A DNA stretch of 64,000 nt from Bifidobacterium breve. GTDB lineage: Bacteria > Actinomycetota > Acidimicrobiia > Acidimicrobiales > Acidimicrobilacustridaceae. This document shows, in pieces, positions 7,159 through 15,064 of the stretch (position 1 is its first letter; each line of letters opens with the position of its first letter). The stretch is from the NCBI GenBank assembly GCA_945860545.1, contig CAMAQM010000001.1:1-64000 (forward strand), in the 5' to 3' direction. The translations under genes and the position numbers were made by a program. The notes under the pieces are model-generated. The model had not been told where the DNA came from and did no database searches. It saw nothing but the letters and a program-made list of their open reading frames with translations.

Positions 7159-8247
7159 ATGGCTGACAACGAGGTGCGTTACGGAATCATCGGTGCCGGC
7201 ATGATGGGTACCGAACACCTCTGGAACCTCCAGCACCTGCCGGGTGCGGTGGTCACCGCCGCGGCGGATCCCGTCGAGGCGCAACTCGAGTGGATCAAGG
7301 CGGCCGCCGGTGACGAAGGTGAACGCATCACCACCTTCACCGATCACCGTGAACTGCTTGACTCGGGGTTGGTGGACGCCGTGGTGGTGGTCAGCCCGAA
7401 CCACACGCACCACAACATCGTGCTCGACGTTCTCGCCCGGCCCGGGATGCACGCACTCGTTGAGAAGCCGCTGTGCACCACCGTTGCGGACTGTCAGGAG
7501 GTGGTGGACGCGGCACGCCACCACGACGGCGTGGTGTGGATGGGCCTTGAGTACCGCTACATGCCTCCGGTGGCCCGACTCGCCGCCGAGGTGGCCGCCG
7601 GCGAGGTGGGGCGGGTCCACATGGTGGCCATCCGTGAACACCGGTTCCCGTTCCTGCCAAAGATCGGCGACTGGAACCGGTTTAACCGCAACACCGGGGG
7701 GACGCTGGTGGAGAAGTGCTGTCACTTCTTCGACCTCATGAACCTGCTCACCGGCGACACGCCGGTGGCGGTCATGGCCTCGGGCGGTCAGGCGGTCAAC
7801 CACCTCGACGAGACCTACGACGGGGAGGTGCCCGACATTGACGACCACGCACTGGTCATCGTCGAGTACGCCGGTGGGGCGCGGGCGTCACTCGACTTGT
7901 GCATGTTCGCCGAGGGCTCCAAGAACCAAGAGGAGGTCTCGGTGGTCGGCGATCGCGGGAAGGTCGAGGCGTTCCTGCCGTCGGGGGAGTTCCGCATCGG
8001 TCGTCGCGAGGGCGGCTGGCCGGGAGTGCGCACCGAGACCGTCACCGACGACCGGGTCGCCTATGAGGGAGGCCACCACGGCGCCAGTTACCTTGAGCAT
8101 CGGGACTTCCTCGACGCCATTCGCACCGGAGGCGACCCCGGGGTCACGCTCGAGGACGGGTTGCTCTCCGTGGCCGTCGGTGTCGCCGCCCACCGCTCCA
8201 TCGCCGAGCGACGGGTGGTTGACGTGGCGGAGGTGCTCGCCGGCTGA
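7159..8247 (+). CDS. Gfo/Idh/MocA-family NAD(P)-dependent oxidoreductase
   Basis: A 362-residue sugar- or inositol-dehydrogenase-type protein. The Rossmann motif GIIGAGMMGTEH is at the N-terminus, followed by VEKPL, whose Lys is catalytic. The usual substrate motif GGxxxDxGxHxxD appears as GGTLVEKCCHFFD: the His is kept but the Asp is replaced by Glu. ATG 7159 gives the normal family N-terminus; an earlier in-frame ATG would add an unlikely extension over the divergent promoter. Probable role is oxidation of a polyol or sugar; specificity unknown. Confidence 0.85.
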   Translation: MADNEVRYGIIGAGMMGTEHLWNLQHLPGAVVTAAADPVEAQLEWIKAAAGDEGERITTFTDHRELLDSGLVDAVVVVSPNHTHHNIVLDVLARPGMHALVEKPLCTTVADCQEVVDAARHHDGVVWMGLEYRYMPPVARLAAEVAAGEVGRVHMVAIREHRFPFLPKIGDWNRFNRNTGGTLVEKCCHFFDLMNLLTGDTPVAVMASGGQAVNHLDETYDGEVPDIDDHALVIVEYAGGARASLDLCMFAEGSKNQEEVSVVGDRGKVEAFLPSGEFRIGRREGGWPGVRTETVTDDRVAYEGGHHGASYLEHRDFLDAIRTGGDPGVTLEDGLLSVAVGVAAHRSIAERRVVDVAEVLAG

Positions 8248-8248
8248 A

Positions 8249-8950
8249 TCAGGCGGCGTCGGGTGGGTGCACGCTGCGAACCGTCGGTGAGGTCGCCACG
8301 GTGCGTGGGTCGGGTGCGGTGCCCAACAGGTCGTCGATCCACGGTGAGGTCACCCCGAGCCACAGGTGTTCATCCTTGAAGTGGTGCAGGCGGTGACGCC
8401 GCTGCACCCAGCGGAACCAGCTGCGGCGAGGCCGGTAGCCGAGGTGCACGAGGTGGTGGACCCATTCGTAGGCGAGGGTGGCGAGACTGCCCGCCAGCAT
8501 GCCGTTGGCCGCAGCGCGCCGTGACGGCATGACCGCCAGCCATCCCACCAGTTCGAGGGGCGCAGCGGGAGCCACGACCCACATGGGCAGCAGGGTGATG
8601 GCCGGGTCCCACGGGTCGGCGTGATGGGCGCGGTGGTGGCGTGCGGCCAGCGGGTCGATTCGGCGTCCGGCGATGCGTCGAGGTGGCGCGTGCAGCAGGT
8701 ACGTGTGTACCAACCATTCCTGGAACGGCCACCACAACGCCATGCCCACGAACACCGGCAGGTCGCTGCGGCGCAGCCGGCCGAACGACAGGCGCCACGC
8801 CGCTGCGGCAACGGTCTGGGCCACGACGAGACGGGCGCTTGGGTGGCGAATGAACTCCTGCCACGCCGCACCGAGATCCGCAGCGTGGATCGGCCGGGAC
8901 CCGCCGGCGACGGTCATGGCGTCAGGTGCCTCGTCTGTGTGTTCCCCCAC
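8249..8950 (-). CDS. Sterol desaturase / fatty acid hydroxylase superfamily membrane protein
   Basis: A 233-residue membrane protein with the superfamily's spaced His motifs: HTYLLH, HHRAHH, HHLVH and RRHRLHH. These bind a diiron centre used for hydroxylation or desaturation of lipids. Hydrophobic segments alternate with the His motifs as expected. GTG 8948-8950 begins 3 nt after the stop of the endonuclease IV-like gene, making it the last gene of a three-gene operon. A second in-frame start (MTVAGG) lies 11 codons further in. The lipid substrate is unknown. Confidence 0.8.
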   Translation of the reverse strand: MGEHTDEAPDAMTVAGGSRPIHAADLGAAWQEFIRHPSARLVVAQTVAAAAWRLSFGRLRRSDLPVFVGMALWWPFQEWLVHTYLLHAPPRRIAGRRIDPLAARHHRAHHADPWDPAITLLPMWVVAPAAPLELVGWLAVMPSRRAAANGMLAGSLATLAYEWVHHLVHLGYRPRRSWFRWVQRRHRLHHFKDEHLWLGVTSPWIDDLLGTAPDPRTVATSPTVRSVHPPDAA

Positions 8951-8953
8951 GGG

Positions 8954-9766
8954 TCAAGCATCCACGCTGGTTGCGCCCTGAGCAAGCGGACCGAGACGGT
9001 CACGGAGCCACGCAATGTCGGCGGCCTGACGTGACGCTCCCCCTGGTGTCTCCACCACGACCGGTGCGCTTGCCGAAGCGACGACCGCCACCAACTGCTC
9101 GGGTGGCACGGTCCCCTCTCCGAGATGTTCGTGTCGGTCCCGTCCGGACCCGGCAGGGTCTTTTGAGTCGTTGGCGTGCACGAGGTCAATGGCGCCACAC
9201 GCCTCGCTGAGTTCGTCGACGACCGTCCGCAGATCCAGACCGGCGGCGTGGGCGTGGCAGGTGTCGAGAACCACCCCGACGTCATGACCGGCGCCACGCA
9301 GTGCCTCCACGAGCCGTCCGAGATCGTTGGGGGTCCGCGCCACCGCGCTCGACCCCCCGGCGGTGTTCTCAATGAGGAGCCGGCACCCGAGCTGAGCGCC
9401 ACGGAGGGTTTCGACCCACCGATCAATGCCGTCTCCGACCGAAGCCTCCTCGCCGGCGTGCCCGCCGTGAACCACCAGACCGCAGGCGCCGAGACGGGCG
9501 GCGGCAGCTGACTCCGCTTCCAGACAGGTCCGTGATCGATGGCGCACCGCGGGGTCCGAACTGGCCGGATTCACCAGATACGGGGCGTGGACAAACATCG
9601 CAAGGCCGGACGCAGCGAGGGTGTCCTCGTCACCGTGGGGTACCGGTGCGGCCCAGTTGCGCGGTGCTGACAGGTTCACCTGCACCACCTCTGCACCACG
9701 TTGTTGCGCGCCGACGCACGGATGCCGTCGCGGCACGTGTGACCCGATGGTGATCAGGCGACCCAC
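8954..9766 (-). CDS. Endonuclease IV-like / xylose isomerase-like TIM-barrel protein
   Basis: A 270-residue protein starting LITIGSHVPRR after GTG 9764-9766. It resembles deoxyribonuclease IV (Nfo) at IGSHV, FVHAPYLVNPAS, LLIENTAGG, VVLDTCHAHAAG, HANDSK and RHEHLGEG, whose His, Glu and Asp residues form the trinuclear zinc site. Nfo cleaves DNA at abasic sites. The protein is close to the usual 280 residues. Its start overlaps the upstream SDR gene by 13 nt. I call it Nfo-like because some xylose-isomerase relatives share these motifs. Confidence 0.78.
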   Translation of the reverse strand: MGRLITIGSHVPRRHPCVGAQQRGAEVVQVNLSAPRNWAAPVPHGDEDTLAASGLAMFVHAPYLVNPASSDPAVRHRSRTCLEAESAAAARLGACGLVVHGGHAGEEASVGDGIDRWVETLRGAQLGCRLLIENTAGGSSAVARTPNDLGRLVEALRGAGHDVGVVLDTCHAHAAGLDLRTVVDELSEACGAIDLVHANDSKDPAGSGRDRHEHLGEGTVPPEQLVAVVASASAPVVVETPGGASRQAADIAWLRDRLGPLAQGATSVDA

Positions 9767-10587
9767 GTTTCGCTCTTGCGCCAGAGCCACTCCGCCAATT
9801 CGGGTGTGGCCACGGCGCTCGGCTCCTTTGGGGCGCAGTCGGCGTAGTACCCGCCGGACTCGCCGAGGAGGTCGTCAGACGTGGCGCACCACAGCGACGT
9901 CTGGGCGCCCTCGGTGGTGGTGGCCATCTTGCGAGTCATGAGCGAACGCACCGGTTCAGGAACCCGGCGCCAGATGTCCGATGCGATGACCCCGGGGTCC
10001 AGCGCGTGCACACCGAGGTCGCTGGCGGGCACTCGACGGGCCAGTTCTTGGGCGAACAGCACGTTGGCGAGTTTGGACCGGGCGTACTCGGGTAGTCCGG
10101 TGACGCTCCGTGTGGCGCGGCGCAGGCGATCCTCGGGGAGACCCTTGGCTTGGTAGTGCGAGTCCGATGACACCACGACAACCCTCGGTGAGGTGCCGGC
10201 GAGCACCAGATCCAATACGCCCGTCACGAGGGCGAAGTGACCGAGGTGGTTCACGCCGAAGGCGAGTTCGAAACCCTGGGCGGTGCGCCCTCGCTGGCCG
10301 GCCACCCCGGCGTTGGCGATCAGCACGTCGATGGGCGTTCCCGTCTCGTGCAGGGCATGCACGGCTCGACGCACCGAGTCGAGATCGGCGAGGTCGAGGG
10401 GGAGGTGTTCGAGGTTGTCGTTTCCGGTGGCGAGATGGATCAGTTCCATGGCCGCCGTGGTGGCTTCCACCGACCGACCGGCGAGGATCACCCGCTGGCC
10501 GGTGGCGGCGAGTCCTTGGGCGGTGGCTTTGCCGATACCGGTGTTGGCACCGGTGACCAGGAACGTGCGCGCAGGGGGGGAGGACAT
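9754..10587 (-). CDS. Short-chain dehydrogenase/reductase
   Basis: A 277-residue classical SDR, similar to retinol-dehydrogenase/WWOX-type reductases. The NAD(P) motif is TGANTGIG (12-19), NAG is at 92-94, and the catalytic residues are S141, Y168 and K172 (YARSK). First gene of an operon with the endonuclease IV-like and desaturase-like genes. A TACGAT hexamer lies 11 nt before the ATG on the reverse strand, so the leader is very short. The substrate is unknown. Confidence 0.88.
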   Translation of the reverse strand: MSSPPARTFLVTGANTGIGKATAQGLAATGQRVILAGRSVEATTAAMELIHLATGNDNLEHLPLDLADLDSVRRAVHALHETGTPIDVLIANAGVAGQRGRTAQGFELAFGVNHLGHFALVTGVLDLVLAGTSPRVVVVSSDSHYQAKGLPEDRLRRATRSVTGLPEYARSKLANVLFAQELARRVPASDLGVHALDPGVIASDIWRRVPEPVRSLMTRKMATTTEGAQTSLWCATSDDLLGESGGYYADCAPKEPSAVATPELAEWLWRKSETWVA

Positions 10588-10646
10588 GGGGAGTTCTGAT
10601 CGTATCGGGGTGATCGCAGAGTCCTCACCGGCTGCGATTCGTGTGG

Positions 10647-10717
10647 AGCGGGCGACGAGAATCGAACTCGCATTCTCAGCTTGGGAAGCTGATGTTCTGC
10701 CATTGAACTACGCCCGC
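10647..10717 (-). tRNA. tRNA-Gly (anticodon TCC)
   Basis: Reverse strand folds into a complete cloverleaf of 71 nt. Acceptor arms are GCGGGCG and CGCCCGC, the anticodon stem TCAGC/GCTGA holds loop TTCCCAA (anticodon TCC), and the T arm contains TTCGATT. CCA is not encoded. Confidence 0.93.
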
Positions 10718-10782
10718 AGAACGTCCTGACCCTACCCGGTCGGCTCGAGGCGGGGCACACCCGTGGGCGCTGCGTCGCCGAC

Positions 10783-10788
10783 TAGCCT
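10783..10788 (+). promoter_or_regulatory. Leaderless -10 hexamer of dcd
   Basis: TAGCCT, 7 nt before GTG 10796. It decides for this start over the in-frame upstream codon at 10763. Confidence 0.55.
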
Positions 10789-10795
10789 CGGCGCC

Positions 10796-11362
10796 GTGAT
10801 CCTCTCTGACCGTTCCATCCGAGAAGAGGTGGCCGCCGGCCGCATCGTGATCGAGCCATTCAATGACGCTTGCGTGCAGCCCAGCTCGGTCGACCTTCAC
10901 ATCGATTCGCAGTTCCGTGTGTTCCGCAATCACACGATGGGATTGATCGACGTCAAGGAAAACCTTGAGAACCTCACCGAGCTGATCGAGGTGGCTGACG
11001 AGGATGATCCGTTCATCCTTCATCCGGGAGAGTTCGTTCTCGGTTCGACACTCGAGCGGGTAGCCATACCCGACGACCTCGTCGCCAGGCTTGAGGGCAA
11101 GAGTTCGCTTGGGCGTCTGGGCCTGTTGATCCATTCCACGGCAGGGTTCGTTGACGCCGGCTGGGACGGACAGTTGACCCTGGAACTCTCAAACGTCGCC
11201 AACCTGCCGATCACGTTGTACGCCGGAATGAAAATCGGGCAGATCAGCTTCATCAAGATGACGACCGCCGCAGAGAACCCTTATGGGTCCTCAGTGGTGG
11301 GATCGAAGTACCAGCACCAGCGCGGTCCGCGACCGAGCCGGTACTGGGAGAACTTCGCCTGA
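10796..11362 (+). CDS. dcd: dCTP deaminase, probably bifunctional (dUMP-forming)
   Basis: A 188-residue trimeric nucleotide deaminase. The catalytic region [21 protein letters not shown] and the C-terminal [19 protein letters not shown] closely follow the Mycobacterium tuberculosis enzyme, which deaminates dCTP and also hydrolyses the dUTP to dUMP. The product feeds thymidylate synthesis. It is monocistronic, downstream of tRNA-Gly and convergent with the Fe-S oxidoreductase gene. Bifunctionality is inferred from the mycobacterial resemblance. Confidence 0.93.
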   Translation: MILSDRSIREEVAAGRIVIEPFNDACVQPSSVDLHIDSQFRVFRNHTMGLIDVKENLENLTELIEVADEDDPFILHPGEFVLGSTLERVAIPDDLVARLEGKSSLGRLGLLIHSTAGFVDAGWDGQLTLELSNVANLPITLYAGMKIGQISFIKMTTAAENPYGSSVVGSKYQHQRGPRPSRYWENFA

Positions 11363-11404
11363 GGGCTCGCCGAGGTCCCATCCCGCAACGGGGATCGGGT
11401 TGTG

Positions 11405-13654
11405 TCAGCTCATTGAGGTGTCGGGTGCCCGCAGGGCGTTGGCTTCGCCCTCCTCGATGGCTTCGAGCATGTGCAGGGCAATGTCGCCGACCTTGACCTG
11501 CTCCTCGTCGACGCCTTCACCCTTCACGCCGTCGTCAATCATGATGTAGCAGAACGGACACGCCGTTGCGATGCGGGTGGCGCCGGTGGCGAGCAGTTCC
11601 TGGGAGCGTTCCACGTTCACCTGCTTGCCCGTGTGCTCCTCCATCCACATGCGGGCACCGCCCGCACCACAGCACATGCCCTTGGTGCCGTTGCGACCCG
11701 CCTCAACCACCTCGACACCACCGATGGATCCGATGAGCTTGCGGGGGGCGAGGTACACGTCGTTGTGGCGACCGAGGTAGCACGAGTCGTGGTAGACGAC
11801 ACGTTCCTCGAGTCGGGCCTGGGACAGGTCGAGCTTGCCGGTCTCCACCAGCCACTCGAGCAGCTGGGTGTGGTGCACCACCTCGTAGTTGCCGCCGAGC
11901 TGGGGATACTCGTTGAGCAGCGTGTTGAAGCAGTGCGGGCACTGGGTGATGATCTTTTTGACCCCCATGCCGTTCATCGTCTCGATGTTCTGCATGGCCA
12001 GCATCTGGAAGATGTACTCGTTGCCCGACCGCCGGGCCGAGTCACCGGTGCACATTTCCGACGAGCCCAGGATGGCGAAGTCGATGCCCGCCCGGGTCAG
12101 CAGCTTGGCCATGGCCTGGGTGACCTTCTTGTTCTTGTCGTCGAACGATCCGGCGCAACCGACCCAGTACAGGTATTCGTGGTCGAGGCTGCCCGAGCCG
12201 TCGACGACCGGCACGTCGACGTCGAGCTTTGCGGCCCAGTCGGCCCGCTCGCCCTGGTTCATCGCCCACGGGTTGCCCTGGTTCTCCATGGCCCGGTAGG
12301 CGTTGCCCAACTCGGTGGGGAAGTCCGACTCCATGAGCGACAGGTAGCGGCGCATGTCGAGGATCTTGTCCATGATCTCGATGTTCACCGGGCAGATCTC
12401 GTCACAGGCCTTGCACGTCGTGCACGCCCACACCTCTTCGGTTGAGATGCGTTCGAACAACGAGTTGGCGCTCACCGTGATGTCGCCGTCAACGCTGAGC
12501 GGGGGGGACACCTTGGGGTCGCCGGTGGCGGCCATGACCTCGCCGCTCTTGAGGACGATCTCGCGCGGGTCGAGAGGTTTGCCGGTGGCGTGGGCGGGAC
12601 ACACCGAGGTGCACCGACCGCACATGGTGCAGGCGTCGAGGTCCAACAACTGCTTCCAGGTGAAGTCCTCAATGGTGGAGGCGCCGAAACTCTCGAGTTC
12701 GGTTTCCATGAGGTTCGGCATGGGCTTCATCGCGCCCTTGGGCCGTTCCCGGTCCCGCAGCCACATGTTGAGCGGCGAGGTGAACATGTGACGCAGCATC
12801 GTGATGGGCAGGATGGCGAGGAAGGCGATGAAGGCCAGCACGTGGATGACCCACCACACCTGCTGCCATCCGGCGGCGTTGGCGTTGTTCTCGAACAACA
12901 TGGCGAGGGGGTACCCCACCACCGACCACTTCTCGAACTCGGGCATGCCGGTGTCGACGATGCGGAACGCTTCGGCGAAAAATCCCGTCACGCCAAGGGC
13001 CAAAAGCACCACGATGCCGGCGAGGTGTTCCGGCTTGGTCTTGATGCGGATCCGGTACGGCCGCTGCACGTAGCGTCGAACGAGCGCCCACACGCAGCCC
13101 ACGACGAGCGCCACACCGGCGACGTCGGCGACGAAGGAGTAGCCCTGGTACACCCCGCCCTCGAGGAACTTGAGGTTGTCGGGGAGCTGGTGGTTGATCT
13201 CGAGGATCGTGGTGACGGCGAGCAGGATGAGGAAACTGAAGTAGATGAGCGAGTGCATGATGCCTGCAGCGGGGTCCCGCAGCAGCGTCTTCATGTACAC
13301 CCCTGCGCGGAAGTCGCGGGCACGACGCTTCACGTTGGAGGCGTTGGTCGACCGGTTGTCGGGGCGGCCCCGCTCCCAGTTGCGGACCCGCTGGCTGAAC
13401 ATCACGGCCCCGTAAACGAGCACCAACGGCACGACGACGTAGAAGGCGACCTTCAACGGCGCGGGGATGCCGCCGAAGACTTCACGTGTGACGAGGTCGT
13501 CGTCGAACTCGTGGGGGAACACGAGACCGGCGAGGCCCGACAGGACGGTGACCAACCCGATGGCGATGCCGAGGCCGATCACGATCTGTGACGGACGGAC
13601 CCGGCGACGGGTGGGCGCGGATGTGGACGCTGCTTCTTCGGTTGAGGCGCTCAT
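11405..13654 (-). CDS. Membrane Fe-S oxidoreductase with two CCG domains (EtfD/HdrD-like)
   Basis: A 749-residue protein. The N-terminal half has about six membrane segments resembling nitrate-reductase gamma/HdrE. Then come two [4Fe-4S] motifs (C342, C345, C348, C352 and C411, C414, C417, C421) and two Cys-rich CCG domains (CPHCFNTL, MCCGAGGARMW, ACPFCYIMIDD). The same architecture is found in mycobacterial Rv0338c (EtfD), which is thought to pass electrons from electron-transfer flavoprotein to menaquinone during fatty acid beta-oxidation. That would suit the lipid genes nearby. Starts at ATG 13654, with TAGTTT 10 nt upstream. Confidence 0.85.
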   Translation of the reverse strand: MSASTEEAASTSAPTRRRVRPSQIVIGLGIAIGLVTVLSGLAGLVFPHEFDDDLVTREVFGGIPAPLKVAFYVVVPLVLVYGAVMFSQRVRNWERGRPDNRSTNASNVKRRARDFRAGVYMKTLLRDPAAGIMHSLIYFSFLILLAVTTILEINHQLPDNLKFLEGGVYQGYSFVADVAGVALVVGCVWALVRRYVQRPYRIRIKTKPEHLAGIVVLLALGVTGFFAEAFRIVDTGMPEFEKWSVVGYPLAMLFENNANAAGWQQVWWVIHVLAFIAFLAILPITMLRHMFTSPLNMWLRDRERPKGAMKPMPNLMETELESFGASTIEDFTWKQLLDLDACTMCGRCTSVCPAHATGKPLDPREIVLKSGEVMAATGDPKVSPPLSVDGDITVSANSLFERISTEEVWACTTCKACDEICPVNIEIMDKILDMRRYLSLMESDFPTELGNAYRAMENQGNPWAMNQGERADWAAKLDVDVPVVDGSGSLDHEYLYWVGCAGSFDDKNKKVTQAMAKLLTRAGIDFAILGSSEMCTGDSARRSGNEYIFQMLAMQNIETMNGMGVKKIITQCPHCFNTLLNEYPQLGGNYEVVHHTQLLEWLVETGKLDLSQARLEERVVYHDSCYLGRHNDVYLAPRKLIGSIGGVEVVEAGRNGTKGMCCGAGGARMWMEEHTGKQVNVERSQELLATGATRIATACPFCYIMIDDGVKGEGVDEEQVKVGDIALHMLEAIEEGEANALRAPDTSMS

Positions 13655-13732
13655 AACACCCGAGAAACTACCCCCCCGCAGGCCTGTGCGGGGTACTCAA
13701 AGACCAATGGACCCCCCGAGCGGGCCTTGCGT

Positions 13733-14155
13733 TCAGTCTGTGAGCCGTGAGTCGAGGTCGCGAATGCGCTTGGCGAGGCTGCCGAGCAACTTGCGTGACA
13801 GTCCCGGAGCGTCGTCAAGAAGTGCCGTGAACGCGGTGGAGGGAATGACCAGCAGCGTCATGGGCTCGAGCGACACGACCGAGGCGCTCCGTGGCTGGTG
13901 GTCGAGCAGTGCCAGTTCCCCGACGCATTCCCCAGGCCCGACAACGGCGACTTTCGTGCCGTCGCGGCGGACCTCGGCGGTGCCCGACACGATGACGAAC
14001 GCCTCGCGGGCCAGTTGTCCCTGTTCCATGAGGGTGGCGTTGGCCTCCACCTCGACCTCGTCGGTCACTCGGGCCACCTTTTGCAGTTCCCGCTGGGAAC
14101 AGGCGCTCAGGAGGGGAAGGTTGGCGAGGTGGGTGAGATGGTCCTTGGAGGCCAT
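13733..14155 (-). CDS. Cyclic-nucleotide-binding-domain protein (Crp-like, no DNA-binding domain)
   Basis: A 140-residue single cNMP-binding beta-barrel. The phosphate-binding cassette region reads PGECVGELALLDHQPRSASV and the start is PLLSACSQRELQKVA. There is no C-terminal helix-turn-helix, so it is not a Crp-type activator; it may act as a sensor or partner protein. The cassette has Gly-Glu-Leu-Ala and one Arg as in cAMP-binding members, but ligand binding is untested. Leaderless: TAGGCT (complement of 14162-14167) is 6 nt before the ATG. Confidence 0.82.
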   Translation of the reverse strand: MASKDHLTHLANLPLLSACSQRELQKVARVTDEVEVEANATLMEQGQLAREAFVIVSGTAEVRRDGTKVAVVGPGECVGELALLDHQPRSASVVSLEPMTLLVIPSTAFTALLDDAPGLSRKLLGSLAKRIRDLDSRLTD

Positions 14156-14161
14156 GGGTGA

Positions 14162-14167
14162 AGCCTA
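14162..14167 (-). promoter_or_regulatory. Leaderless -10 hexamer of the cNMP-binding gene
   Basis: Reverse strand TAGGCT, 6 nt before the ATG at 14153-14155. Confidence 0.5.
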
Positions 14168-14208
14168 CGGCGACGATGGGTCCGTTGCTCGGGTTGTGTC
14201 CCGACCCG

Positions 14209-14235
14209 TTCACTGACGGGAAACCCCCTCGAAAC
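14209..14235 (+). promoter_or_regulatory. GlnR-type box upstream of the regulator gene
   Basis: TTCAC (14209), GAAAC (14220) and GAAAC (14231) follow each other at exact 11-bp steps. This is the actinobacterial GlnR pattern gTnAC-n6-GAAAC plus one extra half-site. The last half-site lies 11 nt before the -10 hexamer at 14246, so it covers the -35 region. Autoregulation is inferred. Confidence 0.6.
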
Positions 14236-14245
14236 AACGGCTTCG

Positions 14246-14251
14246 TACCGT
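14246..14251 (+). promoter_or_regulatory. Leaderless -10 hexamer of the GlnR-like gene
   Basis: TACCGT, 6 nt before ATG 14258. It supports this start over the internal ATG 36 codons further in. Confidence 0.55.
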
Positions 14252-14257
14252 TCCGGC

Positions 14258-14875
14258 ATGGAACTGCGGGCCCTTCCCACGCAGTGGGCGGACAGCGAAG
14301 CGGCGGAGGTTCCCGCCCCCCAGGCAGCGCCGGGTCGTCTCCCATCAGGGGGTCGAACCGGTGAGATGCCAACCGTCGAGGTCGTCGACTGGCCTTCGGG
14401 TGAACACCGGCGGGTCCGATTGGCAGACGCCGGTCGACCGCGACTCCTCCTCGTTTCGGCGTCAGCCCCACCACCTGTATGCCTCGATCCCCTTGAGGAC
14501 TGGGTGCGTCTGCCGGCCGCTGACGGGGACATTGAGGCTCGACTCGGGACGCTGGGGCGGCGCGCCGTGACGATGGCGCCGACCAGACCAACGATCGACG
14601 CCGATGGGGTGGTGCGTTGTGGGGACAGCTGGGTGGCCCTGCCGCCGGTTGAAGCTCGGGTCGTTGCGGCCCTCATCGATCGTCTCGACACGGTGGTGTC
14701 GCGGGCGCAGTTGGCCGCAGCGGGGTGGCCGGAGGGTGCGCCAGGCCGAAATGCCCTCGATGTCCACGTGCTGCGGTTGCGTCGCCGCATCGCCCCGCTT
14801 GGTCTCGCCATCAGGACGATTCGCTCGAGGGGTTACCTCCTTGAGCGGGCAGGTGCCGAGGTCCGCCAGGCGTGA
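14258..14875 (+). CDS. GlnR-like OmpR-family regulator with a truncated receiver
   Basis: A 205-residue protein. Residues about 112-198 form an OmpR/PhoB winged helix (LPPVEARVVAALIDRLDTVV, then NALDVHVLRLRRRI and IRTIRSRGYLLE). A complete receiver domain is missing. Residues 79-103 (LEDWVRLPAADGDIEARLGTLG) resemble the last part of the atypical receiver of mycobacterial GlnR, so the front of that domain seems lost or diverged. It sits directly upstream of amtB-glnK, and both promoters carry GlnR-type boxes, so control of ammonium uptake is likely. It has no partner kinase. A full-length GlnR elsewhere is possible. Confidence 0.75.
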   Translation: MELRALPTQWADSEAAEVPAPQAAPGRLPSGGRTGEMPTVEVVDWPSGEHRRVRLADAGRPRLLLVSASAPPPVCLDPLEDWVRLPAADGDIEARLGTLGRRAVTMAPTRPTIDADGVVRCGDSWVALPPVEARVVAALIDRLDTVVSRAQLAAAGWPEGAPGRNALDVHVLRLRRRIAPLGLAIRTIRSRGYLLERAGAEVRQA

Positions 14876-14933
14876 AACACAGACGTCACATTCCGGTGCG
14901 CGAGGCGTAACGCGCCGCATATCGAAGGGAAAC
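14874..14933 (+). promoter_or_regulatory. GlnR-type box array in the amtB promoter
   Basis: Half-sites lie on an 11-bp grid: GAAAC (14874), GTCAC (14885), GTGCG (14896, weak), GTAAC (14907), a non-matching step at 14918, and GAAAC (14929). GTnAC and GAAAC are the two GlnR half-sites. A possible -10, TATCGT, is at 14944-14949, so the last box is placed for activation from the -35 region. Confidence 0.65.
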
Positions 14934-15064
14934 GACGGCTCCGTATCGTCATGTTCGATTCAGACAACCAGTCGCCCCCGACGGTCCCAACGATGCGGCC
15001 GACGGTTTGGCAACCCGCCCGACTCTCGTGGTCGGGCTCACGACAGACAAACCAAGGAGGAAGC

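Noticed and set aside
6175-7848. Aldo/keto reductase as a 557-residue protein
   Set aside because: The N-terminal 251 residues are antisense to the Gfo/Idh gene; homology starts at the ATG at 7095.
12590-13591. Forward frame opposite the Fe-S oxidoreductase
   Set aside because: His/Glu/Val-rich mirror translation, no motifs.
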